From: Bicyclus anynana
Taxonomy: Eukaryota > Arthropoda > Insecta > Lepidoptera > Nymphalidae
Reading direction: 5' to 3'
Length of the DNA stretch: 64,000 nucleotides
NCBI RefSeq assembly: GCF_947172395.1
Contig: NC_069093.1
Span: 4,685,561-4,749,560 of the forward strand
Part shown: positions 9,791 through 20,692 of the stretch, piece after piece
Layout: each line of letters begins with the position of its first letter
Numbering within the stretch: the first letter of the stretch is position 1
The notes under the pieces: generated by a model
What the model was told of the DNA's origin: nothing
Seen by the model: the letters and a program-made list of their open reading frames with translations, nothing else
Database searches by the model: none
Made by a program: the position numbers and the translations under genes

Positions 9791-11027
9791 CGGAGGTTCA
9801 CATGTGTAAAGACAAGCTGCTGATCAAATTATCCGGTGATTTTGTTTTCTTACTTTTTGATAGTGCTTATCGGCTTTGCTGGTATCATGCGGGCAGATGT
9901 AGCGAGTTCTTTAATGAATAATGTAGATGAGGCCGAGAAAGTGACAATTTTTAGTCAGCGCTGAGATTGAGATAGTGTCTTAGGATGATGTTGGATGATG
10001 ATTATGATGATATAGCAATATGGAGTTTGTATTGGATTATCGCATTATAACTGGAATTTCTGGCACCCTTATTGCCTCCCGAACATAATGAGTAAATTTT
10101 ACATAATGGTTTGTTGTTTGACTGACAATACGAATAAATGGGGTTATGTAATTAATTGATCCGACCGAGTGGGCCGACATTTTTGTGCACATTGGAAGTA
10201 GACGATTGAAAGTCCGCGTTTCGTGGATCGACGCTCTCGTAACATTCTAAGCTTAGATGATGAGAAGGTATCGTCCGTATTTCGTATCGACTTGATACGC
10301 TTGAAACGATTGTCTTTATAGTTATGCCTCAGCCCTCATACCTACGAAATTCCATGTTTGTGTTAAATTTGGTTGTACCCAAATCTTTTGAATGTTACAG
10401 CCGTTCGTGCGACAATCAAAGGACAGTTCCGACTTCAGAACTCAACACTCAAGAGTAGCACTTAACTTACTGCCAAATCTAGCAGAACGAAACGAGTGGA
10501 CGTATGCGGTGTGATGAGGTCACTGAATTTGGTGGGCAGTTTTTATTTTGTTTGATTGGGGAGTTGATTGTAGTTAAAGACTGTATTTCTAGACTAACGT
10601 AGACTTGCTGTTTGTAGGTTCAAGTTTTATCTCAGATTACTATAATATCTGATACAGTGGCGTGAACAGAACTTTGCCTCAGGGTATGAATTATTCTTTG
10701 AACGCAATTCACATACAAATAAGAGTGCCTCTTATGATCAACGTTAGTCGTTGTTAAAGTGTAAAGGTACTAAAATACTGTACATTATTATCAGTGATAT
10801 GAAATTTCAATTTGGTTATAATCGATTATACTTTTTATTAAGTTCTATTTTAGTAAGGCATTGAATATGTTTGTAACACAGTATAAGTTTTAGGCACAGG
10901 GTATGGGTGTATGCATCTATGCAGTGCAAATCCCTGAAATGTAATCATGCAGTAGAAACCCTAGTTCACGGTATACTGGATGATTGATTTTGATTTAGAT
11001 GATTTTCTGAATCGTCAACGTTACGGG

Positions 11028-11239
11028 CAAATTAAGCGGCAAGAACGAAACCGAACTAAGCTCGATCCTAAGTATAGAGGACATTTCAAAGTTGCAGAAG
11101 TATTACAATTCGAAACAATACATTTCCGTTACGATTTTATAAGCCTTCAACTCTAACCATACTTAGAAATACGTACACGATCGCTTACGCAAAATGCCTG
11201 ATTGTGACAACTTTGATGACAAAGACATCGACTTTTGAA
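11028..11239 (+). pseudogene. C-terminal pol (integrase end) remnant
   Basis: Translation contains RTKLDPKYRGHFKVAEVL, the usual chromodomain-proximal 'KLxPKYRGPF' segment of gypsy integrases. It then shifts frame to HDRLRKMPDCDNFDDKDIDF and a stop, a typical gypsy pol end. Everything from protease to the integrase core is absent upstream. Confidence 0.6.
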
Positions 11240-11332
11240 CAATGACGAGGGGGTGGTATGACGTAGTATGCAAGTCGCTCAGATAGCCTGCATGTTCAAG
11301 CTAAATGGCTTGGAAATGCAGGTAGTCGTTGT

Positions 11333-11690
11333 GGATATCTGGGTTACCGGATGGAGGTAGCCCAATGAGTTGCCTTATGGAGGCAACGCCGTGTGGATAT
11401 CTGGGTACCAGGTGGAGGTAGCCCAATGAGTTGTCTGATGGAGGCAACGCCGTGTGGATATCTGGGTACCAGGTGGAGGTAGCCCAATGAGTTGTCTGAT
11501 GGAGGCAACGCCTTGTGAGTTTCTGGGTACCGGATAGAGGTCACCCAATGAGTTGCCGGATGGAGGCAACGTTTTGTGAATTTTGGTTACCGGATTGAAG
11601 TAATCTTACGAGTGTGAGTTGCTGGATGGATGCAACGTTTTGTGAATTTTGGTTACTGGATTGAAATAACCATATTATTGTGAGTTAGAG
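11333..11690 (+). repeat. ~61-bp tandem repeat (about 6 units)
   Basis: Units start near 11333, 11394, 11456, 11516, 11576 and 11642. Each carries GGGTACCAGGTGGAGG-like and GATGGAGGCAACG segments. The central units are nearly identical and the later ones decay. The array follows the pol remnant, inside the LTR element. Confidence 0.85.
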
Positions 11691-14374
11691 TATTGCATAC
11701 TAACATCAAACCTTGACTGTTGATTTTCTTTGAGATTAGAGATTTTGATAAGTGCGTAGCAAGACTTACAGCTTTCATATTTTATGCAAAATTAAACGTT
11801 AATTAGACAAATCATTAATCCTGCAAATTTTCTGACAGATGCTAATGTCACTTTGTAAAATAATGATACCATATTTATTGTCATAGTGATGTCCTGTTCT
11901 GTATTGGTAAATAATAGTGTCTCAGTTCTTTCGCTCTCAAAGAGGAATTTTGAACAGAATTATGAATTTATCATAACGCTTTGTGACAGACGGTTGAAAG
12001 AAAAATTGTGTAAAATATTTAATTGACCAATTCTTCCCTATTTGCTCTAGTCTCTAAGAGTACCACTACCTCCGCTTTGAAAAGGACATTGACCTCGATT
12101 ATGAAGTGATCAGTATCGGTATCAACTTTATTGTGTCACAATGAAATAAAGCTTAATTGAATATTTGATTTAAAGACCTTTAAATATAATTTACCATCTA
12201 GTGATAATTCATCGCATTTCGCGGTAATCAGCGAGTGTCGAGTTACGCATCTTAATATGTTGACTTTACTTACTGATGTCCATGATGTATTTAAAACTTA
12301 AACTATATTAAGTACCCTACACTAATCCATAATGTTCATAAGGAGTCTTCTAATATTATTATGTAGTCTTATTTCTCTCACGATAGGAATAAACGTGGAC
12401 AATAGCGGTATTAAATCGTCATACATGATTGTCATGTAAGTAAAAATTACTATGACAAGAAAAATAATGGCGGTCTTATTAAAGACAAAATAGTATTTTA
12501 TTTTTATTCATTTTTATTTCGGTTTTTATTAAATGAAAGTAACGTTTATAATTTAAAAAATGAATTATAATCATGAAAACCTTGTGAAATAAATTCGATT
12601 TACTCAGTTCACCGATACTTTTGCTTTTGCCCATTGTCCTTTAGAGTAATGAAATTTAAAATGAATTTAATTGTATTTGTCTCAGTTATTAGTCAGATTT
12701 AATAAGGTCTTAATAATTTTATTTTCATCACTGTGACTCAAAATAGGTTTTACGTTTATTAATAAGCCATAGACTGACAAATTTCTCAATAAATAACAGA
12801 TGTAACTGTTATTTACTAATTTGGTTCAGAACATATTGAGTTAGTCATGTTCGTTCACTTTGTCACATCACTATTTTTGATTCAATAAAAAATGGTATCA
12901 CAGGAAACTTAATTGGAGATCGTTTAATTTATTATTCGACTATAGTGAACAAGTGACATAGAATGTAGAGAGTAATGACAAAGCTATTTTAGTGTTTGCG
13001 TTTAGTTAGTTTTGATTTGAAAGGAAAATAAAACTAAATTAGATAGGAAATTTAGGGTCCTTAGTAATTACAGAAGTTTTAATTAATGATCGTTACGAGC
13101 TTAAAAGCATAGCAGGTAGTTCCAGCCGAACTCTCAAAGACTTCCGTGAGAATTTTCGCGCTTTGGAGGAAGATGCCAATAGGTCATGTACCACTTGAAG
13201 TAAGCGATGTTAATGATGTAAGTGATGATCATGATGTGAGATGATCAATAGCAACTCGAGTAGACTATCGGCCGTGAAATGCGTGTGATCTATGTGATGG
13301 ATGAAGTCGCAATCCATGTGATGGATGTGCGTGAGCAATTGCGATTGCTCGTTCGGCTGTGAGAGCCGTGGTGAGAAGAGTGTTGTCACGAGGAGCTGTA
13401 GAAAAATGTTCATGTTTTGTTAACTATTGAGTGTTGACGTATTCACGTTTAATGAGAGTAGTACATGACTGTGGCGGATGACTCTAGAAGTCTAGAGATT
13501 TTAATTGAGTGAGGATCTGTTTTCTCGTTTTGTGGTACACTAGGTAAAGTGAAGTTTAATTCTAACATAAGAGGTGATGACGATTTACTTAGTAATGCGA
13601 AATCTGTCTATAATTGCCGTGAAAACCAAGAACGGTCTACGCTATTTCTGTTATACCAATTCAGTTTGTTTTACTTTGTAAACTTTTGTCTTTGACTAAA
13701 AATTTGTAAACAACAGTTTAGTTATTTGGTCATTGAGAAATGAAAAATAATAATCATGATAATCATTGAATGCTATCTGTGCATAATTGTGAGTCTGCAA
13801 TATGGGCTTGGAACTTAACTGACGAATCGCTATAGAGTAAAGTAGCTGCGATTATGAAGTGAGTACGCGGTGCGCAGACAACATTGGCGAAGGTCGGGTT
13901 TCAGTGGAAGTCTATGGAGGCTCAGCGTTCCCGGTGGGGTTCGCGGGTTGTTGAGTAACTGGAGGTTACTAGGCTTTGTGTAGCCATGGATTACGTGTTG
14001 AATTGAATGTTTTGTTTTTGATTTACTTTCATGTGTTTGACATGCTGAAGCAAACTTGTGATAAAAGAGAAAAGTCAGTTCAGCTCTGAGTTTTATTAGT
14101 TGATTGATTTTGAATTTTGATTAGTACTAAAAATTTTTGAAAACAGAGTTTCCTTTGTTGGTAATTTTGTTTAACTGTGTTGTTTTGATCTGACCAAATA
14201 GTTAATGCGAATTTTTGTAGCGACTAATTTAATAGCTATTGGAAACATTTAGATACAAAAATCAGTAACTTTTAACTATGTTGAAGGTCAGGAATGACCG
14301 AGCGGTTTGATACTTTCCTCTGAGTTTGTTACAGTAAAGTAACACACTGGGACGTGTGTTACGCAGGATGGCCG
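11691..14374. other. Unexplained long 3' internal region of the LTR element
   Basis: About 2.7 kb without ORF similarity lies between the tandem array and the right LTR. A stretch at 13195-13330 is rich in GATGTGATGG-like words. The last ~100 bases include the inverted pair ACACACTGGGACGTGTGT and GCAGGATGGCCG just before the LTR, the place for a polypurine tract, though it is not strongly purine-rich. Confidence 0.5.
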
Positions 14375-14750
14375 TGTCGGAGATTAGATTATAATAGTGC
14401 CATCTTATGGCGGCAGTAGGAAACGTCAAGTACTGCACTTGGGTGAGGTTTATGCCATGAAGGCCTGTACATGTGTAACATGGCCAGTTGGAATGTCGTT
14501 GGACGTTTTTAAAAGAAGAAGAAAAAGAATATGGAATATGGAATGAAAAAGTAGAACTGTCATAAGAAAAATGGGACGAACGGCCTCATGGCATAAAACT
14601 TACCGCGTTTCCATTCAATTTATTATTGTTAATTAATTGTTATTGTTAAATAATTTTGTGATTACATTAAAGTGATTATTTTGCTATTTACTGGCAAAAA
14701 TATTTCCAAGATTCCATCATAGCTGACCCATACCTATTCAGTCCTCCGAA
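14375..14750 (+). repeat. 3' LTR
   Basis: It reads as base-for-base equal to 8860-9235 and is followed at once by the TA microsatellite. Identity of the two LTRs implies recent insertion, or gene conversion. Confidence 0.85.
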
Positions 14751-14794
<44 letters not shown>

Positions 14795-14819
14795 TATATA
14801 TACTATATATATATATAGT

Positions 14820-14866
<47 letters not shown>
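14751..14866. repeat. (TA)n microsatellite
   Basis: A nearly pure TA/ATA repeat of about 115 bp with a few inverted interruptions (TACTATATATA/TATATATAGTA). With the short TA run at 8848-8859 it probably formed one array before the LTR element inserted. Confidence 0.95.
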
Positions 14867-14867
<1 letters not shown>

Positions 14868-15290
14868 ATAGAAAAGATATAGTTAGTCTTTCTGTAGAAT
14901 GCATTGTTGAACTATCCTGTGTGGAGGTGGAACAAATTGTTATAGTATGCGTGTACAGACCCCCTCCTGCGGACTTTGATCAATTTGAAGAGGTAATGGA
15001 AGATGTAATGAGGCGATTGTGCACATCTTCTAAACAAATACTGATTTGCGGCGATTTTAATGTTGATATTCTAACAGAAAACTCAAAGTCTGTTAGATTT
15101 CTTAACTTATTCAAATGTTTTGATTTGACACATGCTTTTAACGAACCTACTAGGATACCTGTCTAGATAGGTACCTGTCTAGATAATATATTTTATAATT
15201 GTGTGCTTGAGAGAAAGAAGATAATAAATAAATTAAGCTCTGATCATAGTGGTCAAATAATTACTATTTTAAACAATAAAACCAATAACA
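14867..15290 (+). pseudogene. LINE endonuclease (EEP) fragment
   Basis: The frame reads VEQIVIVCVYRPPPADFDQF, then QILICGDFNVDIL and LTHAFNEPTRI. These are the YRPP and GDFN motifs of the AP-type endonuclease domain of non-LTR retrotransposons. A 16-bp tandem duplication (TACCTGTCTAGATAGG) at about 15158-15189 brings in a stop. After it the frame resumes CLDNIFYN and ends near SSDHSGQ, the SDH motif. No reverse transcriptase follows. It is a dead fragment, probably of a jockey/CR1-like LINE. Confidence 0.75.
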
Positions 15291-15592
15291 ATCAATGGGT
15301 AGAATAAAGAATGAAGGCCCTAATTCACCTTCAGTTTTTAACATGACTTCATAAATGTTTTTTTTTTTTGCTAAACCTTTCTTCTTCAAGTTCTTCATTG
15401 CAGTGATTAAGTTTATTATTAAGATTAAGATACTCGATTTTTTTTCATGTTAAAAAATACGAGTACCTAGTCACGATTTGTTTGACGGGATCGCGTGGGG
15501 AACGTAACGAATGCATAAAATTTTATTCTATTAATAAAGCTATACATTGAATAATGTAGCTTTAACATGAGGGTAATTTAAAAAAAAATTAA

Positions 15593-15825
15593 AAAAAAGA
15601 ACAACCGACCTTAAAATCATAAAAAATCAAATTTCCATCAAATTAAAAGCGAAACATAACATCGTATGTGCTACCTTCTGATCAGTTTGAAGGCGGTACC
15701 AAGTTAGTGCTGTGTTAATTAAAGCCGTATCTGAAAGAAGTATCTGAAAATCCAGTTAAAATCTTTATGATTTAAACGGCTTCAATCGAATCGAAATCGA
15801 ACGGTTTTTTGAAGTCGGTTAAAAA
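15593..15825. mobile_element. MITE with CCGACTTCAAAA-type termini
   Basis: The left end AACAACCGACCTTAAAATC and right end TTTTTTGAAGTCGGTTAAAA are imperfect inverted repeats. The interior AAAAGCGAAACATAACATC is shared with the element at 36801-37105. It is non-coding. Confidence 0.6.
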
Positions 15826-15885
15826 TGTATGACATTCCGATATAAATTAGGCTACGAACTTTTCAAACGTCCCTTGTATATAATG

Positions 15886-15957
15886 TTAGGAACAAACAGG
15901 AAAGGCGCCATAATTGGATCTCGCTCCATTCTAAAATTTACCTCGGTCCGGCGCTGC
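15886..15957. repeat. hAT-like MITE 3' fragment
   Basis: GGAACAAACAGGAAAGGCGCC, ATAATTGGATCTCGCTCC and CCTCGGTCCGGCGCTG match the right end of the element at 47927-48183. Confidence 0.6.
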
Positions 15958-16270
15958 CGGGATGTGGTTCAAATTAAGATTCCAAGATTTTCTTACATAC
16001 ATAGTTACAAGTGAAGCTAATATAAGCGTGTTAAAAAAAAGCAAAAGGAAGATAAATAATTACAAGCTTATCGCCAATGCGAATTTTCCGGGTGACTTAA
16101 AACAGCTATAATTTTCCCCCGTAGATCCCGGGAACGCTGAAATATCCCAGCTACCCCATAATGGAGCTGGCAAAAGTCATCGCGTTCACGATAACGGTTC
16201 CGGCCGTCTGCTAACTGTAATGTCTTATTGATCGGATTAAATGTTGAGGGTGGAGTACCTTGGTAGATTA

Positions 16271-16530
16271 TATAATGATTTATTTATTTTGCTATCATCC
16301 GCGAAAAGTCGACGAACCGATTGCAATTGCAATTGCACGCTTTAGAGTCAACATCTCCTAAGGATGCTCCGGTTTCGGGGTGAAACGTACGTAGGGAGTA
16401 TTTTGTCGGACCTGGGTGACGTTGTCGCATGGGTTCGTCGACTTTTCGCGGATGATAGCAAAATAAATAAATCAATATATAATCATGATGAACTTCCGCA
16501 AAGTAACGCCTGCTTCTATCTAATACCTCG
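16271..16530 (-). repeat. Fold-back repeat FB (copy 2), different arms
   Basis: Perfect 43-bp arms lie at 16276-16318 and 16432-16474 (core TATCATCCGCGAAAAGTCGA). The core GTTTCGGGGTGAAACGTACG is shared with copy 1. Here the duplicated arm comes from the other end of the element. Confidence 0.7.
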
Positions 16531-16550
16531 GTAGATTTTAATGTTTAAAA

Positions 16551-16840
16551 ATTTACAAGACCGAGGACCTGGGTTCGATCCCCGGCTGGGCCGATTGAGG
16601 TTTTCTTAATTGGTCCAGGTCTGGCTAGTGGGAGGCTTTGGCCGTGGCTAGTTACCACCCTACCGACAAAAACGTTTCGTCAAGAGATTTAGCGTTCCGG
16701 TACGATGTCGTGTAGAAACCGAAAAGAGTGTGGATTTCATCCTACTCCTAACAAGTTAGCCCGCTTCCATCTTAGATTGCATCATCACTAACCATCAGGT
16801 GAGGTTGTAGTCAAGGGCTAACTTGGAGATTAAAAAAAAT
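16551..16840 (+). repeat. SINE-A copy lacking the first ~35 bases
   Basis: It has a B-box-like GGGTTCGATCCC, the linker GGTTTTCTTAATTGGTCCAG, the full body, and the terminus GGGCTAACTTGG plus A-rich tail. A tRNA origin is inferred from the B box. Confidence 0.85.
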
Positions 16841-17312
16841 ATATATTATATTAATTTACGTAAGTGTCGGTTGTTTATTCATGGGTTTCACCGGCGTCAC
16901 CACGCTGCTTGTAAAAATTAATTCTGGATCATTCTTTATTCTGTATTTGACACCGACAAACAATCTGAATGTAACTTATAATTGTCTCAACCTAATACAA
17001 TTTTATAGATTGTCTTGAGTCAAGTCGCGCTATTAGTAGAGTGGGGGCAAACGTTGAATGTTCTCAATTCAATAAATGGCATCCCGGTATAAATCAAGTT
17101 GTCTGCTTTGTTCTGGCGGCGACTCGACAACGTAAATCACCGGCGGCGCCTTTAATATTTTATTGCGTGCCGGTAGCCCGCGTCAAAAGGGCTATATATA
17201 TATTTTCACAAACATCCCCTGTGCCTGTGCCGGGATCAATATGTTGTTTACATATAAAAGCTGTATAGTCAATTAAAAAAATATATTACAAGCAACCTAT
17301 GTTGTAAACATT
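16841..17312. other. Mostly unassigned; small repeat at 16885-16955
   Basis: ATGGGTTTCACCGGCGTCAC and CACGCTGCTTGTA (16880-16915) recur with changes at 26615-26680. The rest, including the 17041-17268 ORF, shows no recognisable protein. Confidence 0.4.
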
Positions 17313-17840
17313 ATGGCTTTAGATAGTTAAAAGATAAGTAGGATCGATTTTGCTTGCCGGAAGAAAATTGTATTGATTGATTTTATTGATTTAGTAGATG
17401 CCCTGCGGTTTTTTTTATTTTTTTTTTATTCTTTACAAGCCCTTGACCACAATCTCACCTGATGGTAAGTGATGATGCAGTCTAAGATGGAAGCGGGCTA
17501 ACTTGTTAGGAGGAGGATGAAAATCCAGACTCCTTTCGGTTACTACACGACATCATACCGGAACGCTAAATCGCTTGGCGGTACGTCTTTCTCGGTATGG
17601 TGGTAACTAGTCACGGCCAAAGCCTCCCACCAGCCAGACCTGGACCAATTAGGAAAACCTCAATCGGCCCAGCCGGGAATCGAACCAAGGACCTCCGTCT
17701 TGTAAATCCACCGCGCATGCCACAGCGCCACGGAGACCGTCAAAAATGGCTTTAGATAGTTAAAAGATAACTAGGATTGATTTTGCCGGAAGAAAATTGT
17801 ATTGATTGACTTTATTGATTTAGCAGATGCCCTGCGGTTT
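17313..17840. repeat. ~97-bp direct repeats flanking a SINE-A
   Basis: 17313-17410 and 17746-17840 are near-identical direct copies (start ATGGCTTTAGATAGTTAAAA, end GATGCCCTGCGGTTT). The minus-strand SINE-A lies exactly between them. This is far longer than a normal target-site duplication. Confidence 0.85.
17411..17745 (-). repeat. SINE-A, near full length
   Basis: Read on the minus strand it starts TTTTGACGGTCTCCGTGGCG (A-box region). It contains a decayed B box and the full body, and ends in a long T tract on the plus strand. Confidence 0.85.
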
Positions 17841-18008
17841 CTCCGATGTAGTTCTTCACGGTGGGAGTACAGGAATAAAATATAGCCTATGATAGTCACT
17901 AATTACGTGGCTTTCTAGTGCTAAAAGAATTTTCAAAATCAGTTCAGTAAATCAAGAAATTACCATCTGCAATATCACACTAATAAACTTTAAATCTTTA
18001 AAATATTT

Positions 18009-18389
18009 GGGCCTTCGCACGAGAGTTAAAAAAGCGATGCGTTAAAACCCAGCGTTGGCGGGCGTAGCGTATTGTATTGCTACGCGTCGCTACGCTTGTA
18101 ATAAACGTCGTGTTTAAAAATACTGAGGGCTGAGACACGACGAGAGTTTTTTTTAACGGACGTTAAATATGCGTTCAAATACAACTAACGCATTCCCAAG
18201 TATATGTTCACCCGACAGCGTTTTTAAAACACCACGCTTTTTTATCGAGCAGTGTTGCATTTTCAATTTTGGATGTTGGAAATAGACCTTCATTCAACTT
18301 CATACTGTTACATACATACATACGTACATACGCCCGCCAACGCTGGGTTTTAAAGCATCGCTTTTTTAACTCTCGTGCGAATGAGGCCT
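18009..18389. mobile_element. MITE with ~50-bp terminal inverted repeats
   Basis: The left end GCCTTCGCACGAGAGTTAAA and right end TTTAACTCTCGTGCGAATGA are inverted. The symmetry continues through AACCCAGCGTTGGCGGGCG. The middle holds sequence of the sister family at 19801-20014 (AACGGACGTTAAA, TGCATTCC-like), suggesting a composite or nested origin. Confidence 0.7.
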
Positions 18390-18583
18390 TATGGTTTAAA
18401 ACTTATCTAGACGACAAAATTATTAGTCGTTGATTTAAAAATAAATTTTTCGAAGTATTTATTTATATTTATTTTATTGTTATACATATATAAGTAGTAT
18501 ATATTACATATTTATTAAGTGTAGTAATGTATATATGTAATACTTAAGTAAAAATATTATTTGTACCTATATATATTTAATTA

Positions 18584-18787
18584 TCTATACTATAATTATA
18601 AAGCTGAAGATTTTGTTTGTTTGTTTGTTTGATTGAACGCGCTAATCTCTGGAACTACTGGTTCGATTTGAAAAATTCTTTCAGTGTTAGAAAGCTCGTT
18701 TATCGAGAAAGGCTATAGGCTATATATTATCTCTGTATTCCTATGGGAACGGGAACCACGCGGGTGAAACCGTGCGGCGTCAGCTAG
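18584..18787 (+). mobile_element. Non-autonomous Helitron (Hel-1)
   Basis: It starts TCTATACTATAATTATAAAG and ends GTGCGGCGTCAGCTAG followed by T. The terminal dyad lies in CCACGCGGGTGAAACCGTG. Confidence 0.75.
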
Positions 18788-19247
18788 TTTATATATATGC
18801 CTGGTAGAGATTACTTATAGTAATAAGGCCGCCTTTCATTGCTAAGTTGAAATTATCATTTTTTAATGATTTTATTTATAATTGTATTTTTGTCTGGATT
18901 TAACCAAGCATTGAAATATCGGGGGTAGGTATGTATTTATTTTCTATTTCCTGTAATGGAACTAGAAAATAAAATCATTAATCTCATCACACGATGAAAG
19001 CTATACGTCAAAACGTCGCTCGAAGTCGGTGAAGAGGCCCACGAGCCTAACTGATTGCTCTCCACATCCTCCAATCGAGGGCCGAGTGCCTATCGTTGAG
19101 TGTGTTTGAACACTTTTAATTCCAACTCGCTTTAGCGCATAACCTCATTTTAAACCTAATGTAACGCCTATTTTTTTAAATTCTAATTACAGATGATCCA
19201 ATTGATTGTAAGTGGAAAACCATCAGGGGCCTTAGCCACGTGACGTG

Positions 19248-19534
19248 CAATCTCACCTGATGGTAAGTGATGATGCAATCTAAGATGGAAGCGGACTAAC
19301 TTGTTAGGAGGAGGAAGTAAATCCACACCCCTTTCGGTTTCTACACAACATCGGACCGGAACGCTAAATCACTTGGCGGTACGTCTTTATCGGTAGGGTG
19401 GTAACTAGCCAGGGCTGAACCAGCCAGACCTGGACCAATTAAGAAAACCTAATCAGCCCAGCCGGGGATCGAACCCAGGACCTCCATCTTGTAAATCCAC
19501 CGCACTTACCACTGCGCCACGGAGGCCGTCAAAA
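19248..19534 (-). repeat. SINE-A copy
   Basis: It is complete at the tRNA-like end: on the minus strand GACGGCCTCCGTGGCGCAGT, then a B box GGGTTCGATCCC. It lacks the extreme 3' tail. Confidence 0.85.
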
Positions 19535-19800
19535 GTGCCAAACGTGAACTTTACACAATAATTCGTACTTAATTTACGAATTACTGAGTAAAGATTAGCG
19601 TTGGTACTTATTGAGAAGAGTACCCTTCACTAACTCATATTTACGTATCTACATTACACGCTCACATCCTATTTTTTGCACACTTCTTTAAATTATAATT
19701 ATTCTAATATAAGACCAAGAACATTATCATAACCTATACATGAATATGTAAGAGAACTAAATACATTAAACAGATGGAAGGACCTATAAAAAGCCATTAG

Positions 19801-20014
19801 CCCCATTCGCACGAGAGTTTTTCAACGGACATTAAAAAAGTGTTCAAATATAGTACGAAGTTAAATGAAGGTCTATTTCAACCGCCCACAATTTTTCGTT
19901 AAAAAAGCATGCTGTTTTAAAAACGTTGTCTTGTAAACATATACTTGGGAATGCATTTATTCTATTTGAACGCTTTTTTAACGTCCGTTAAAAAAACTCT
20001 CGTGCGAATGGGGG
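19801..20014. mobile_element. MITE with ~45-bp terminal inverted repeats
   Basis: The ends are CCCCATTCGCACGAGAGTTT and AAACTCTCGTGCGAATGGGG, continuing as AACGGACRTTAAAAAAG. It is related to the central part of 18009-18389. It is non-coding. Confidence 0.75.
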
Positions 20015-20344
20015 CGTATAGCACGACGTATACATAATAATCAAAGATAGCACGTATATACGCCATACTTAACACGGAACGAGTTCATTAGATTAGCGGG
20101 GATCGCACTTGGCCTTTCTAATTACCACTCTCTTTTACTTACATTAATTATTATGAGAGCTCCCGTACTGTTAATTCTGTTATGCCTAATAGTCAAGTGC
20201 AAATTAACTTCGGTTCTTCTCTTTTTAATGTTTTACCTACATTTTTAATATATTTCATGATGTATTTTGCCATATAAATTTATTTTAGACAAAATTACTA
20301 AAATCGCGATAAAAATACTTGACGACTAAGTGATTTACTGGTGA

Positions 20345-20507
20345 CAGAAGGGCTGGCTCATTTTTTGCGCAAAGGATCAGCCTGGCTGTCCAGCGCGGAA
20401 ATGCAGCCAGTATTCTTGCCACCATTCCACGTGGGCATGATTTGTATAGTTATTAGGATAAGTTAGCTTAAGTTCCTTATTGTATTCTTTCTCAATAAAA
20501 AAAAATA
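20345..20507 (+). pseudogene. LINE 3' end fragment
   Basis: Translation gives RRAGSFFAQRISLAVQRGNA, then ILATIPRGHDLYSY, the C-terminal end of a lepidopteran non-LTR reverse transcriptase ORF. It is followed by a short 3' UTR ending CTCAATAAAAAAAA. Copies lie at 40668-40807 and 44164-44308. Confidence 0.7.
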
Positions 20508-20521
20508 CGACTTATACTCGT

Positions 20522-20692
20522 CATCATTATTAACAACCCATATTCGGCTCTCTGTTGAGGACGAGTCTCCTACATTTACGTCTCCTCCTAGTCTCCCACG
20601 CTGCTGGTCCAATGCGGATTAACAGAATTCACATACTTGGAAAATTCTCAGGTATGCAGGTTTCCTCACGATGTTTTTCTTCACCAGTTAAG
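20522..20692 (-). repeat. SINE-B 3' portion, fused to SINE-A
   Basis: Reverse SINE-B blocks (CCCATATTCGGCTC, AATGCGGATT, CAGGTTTCCTCACGATG) run to 20692. The sequence then switches inside ACACCCAGCTGGG to a plus-strand SINE-A. Confidence 0.8.

Larger units (their letters stand above)
8860..14750 (+). mobile_element. LTR retrotransposon, recent but internally defective
   Basis: Two 376-bp direct repeats (8860-9235 and 14375-14750), which read as identical, bound a 5.1-kb internal region. Directly after the left LTR is TCAGAAGTGG (9237-9246). This matches the complement of the 3' end of a tRNA-Leu, offset by a few bases, and so is a likely primer-binding site. Internal remnants are a broken gag (about 9441-9780) and the last ~70 codons of pol (11028-11239). 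Protease, reverse transcriptase, RNase H and most of integrase were not found. The element sits in a TA microsatellite; the possible target duplication ATATA cannot be told from the repeat. The layout suggests the Ty3/gypsy group, moved in trans. Confidence 0.8.

Noticed and set aside
17041..17268. 75-codon ORF
   Set aside because: No recognised similarity, no splice context, and biased residues typical of chance ORFs.
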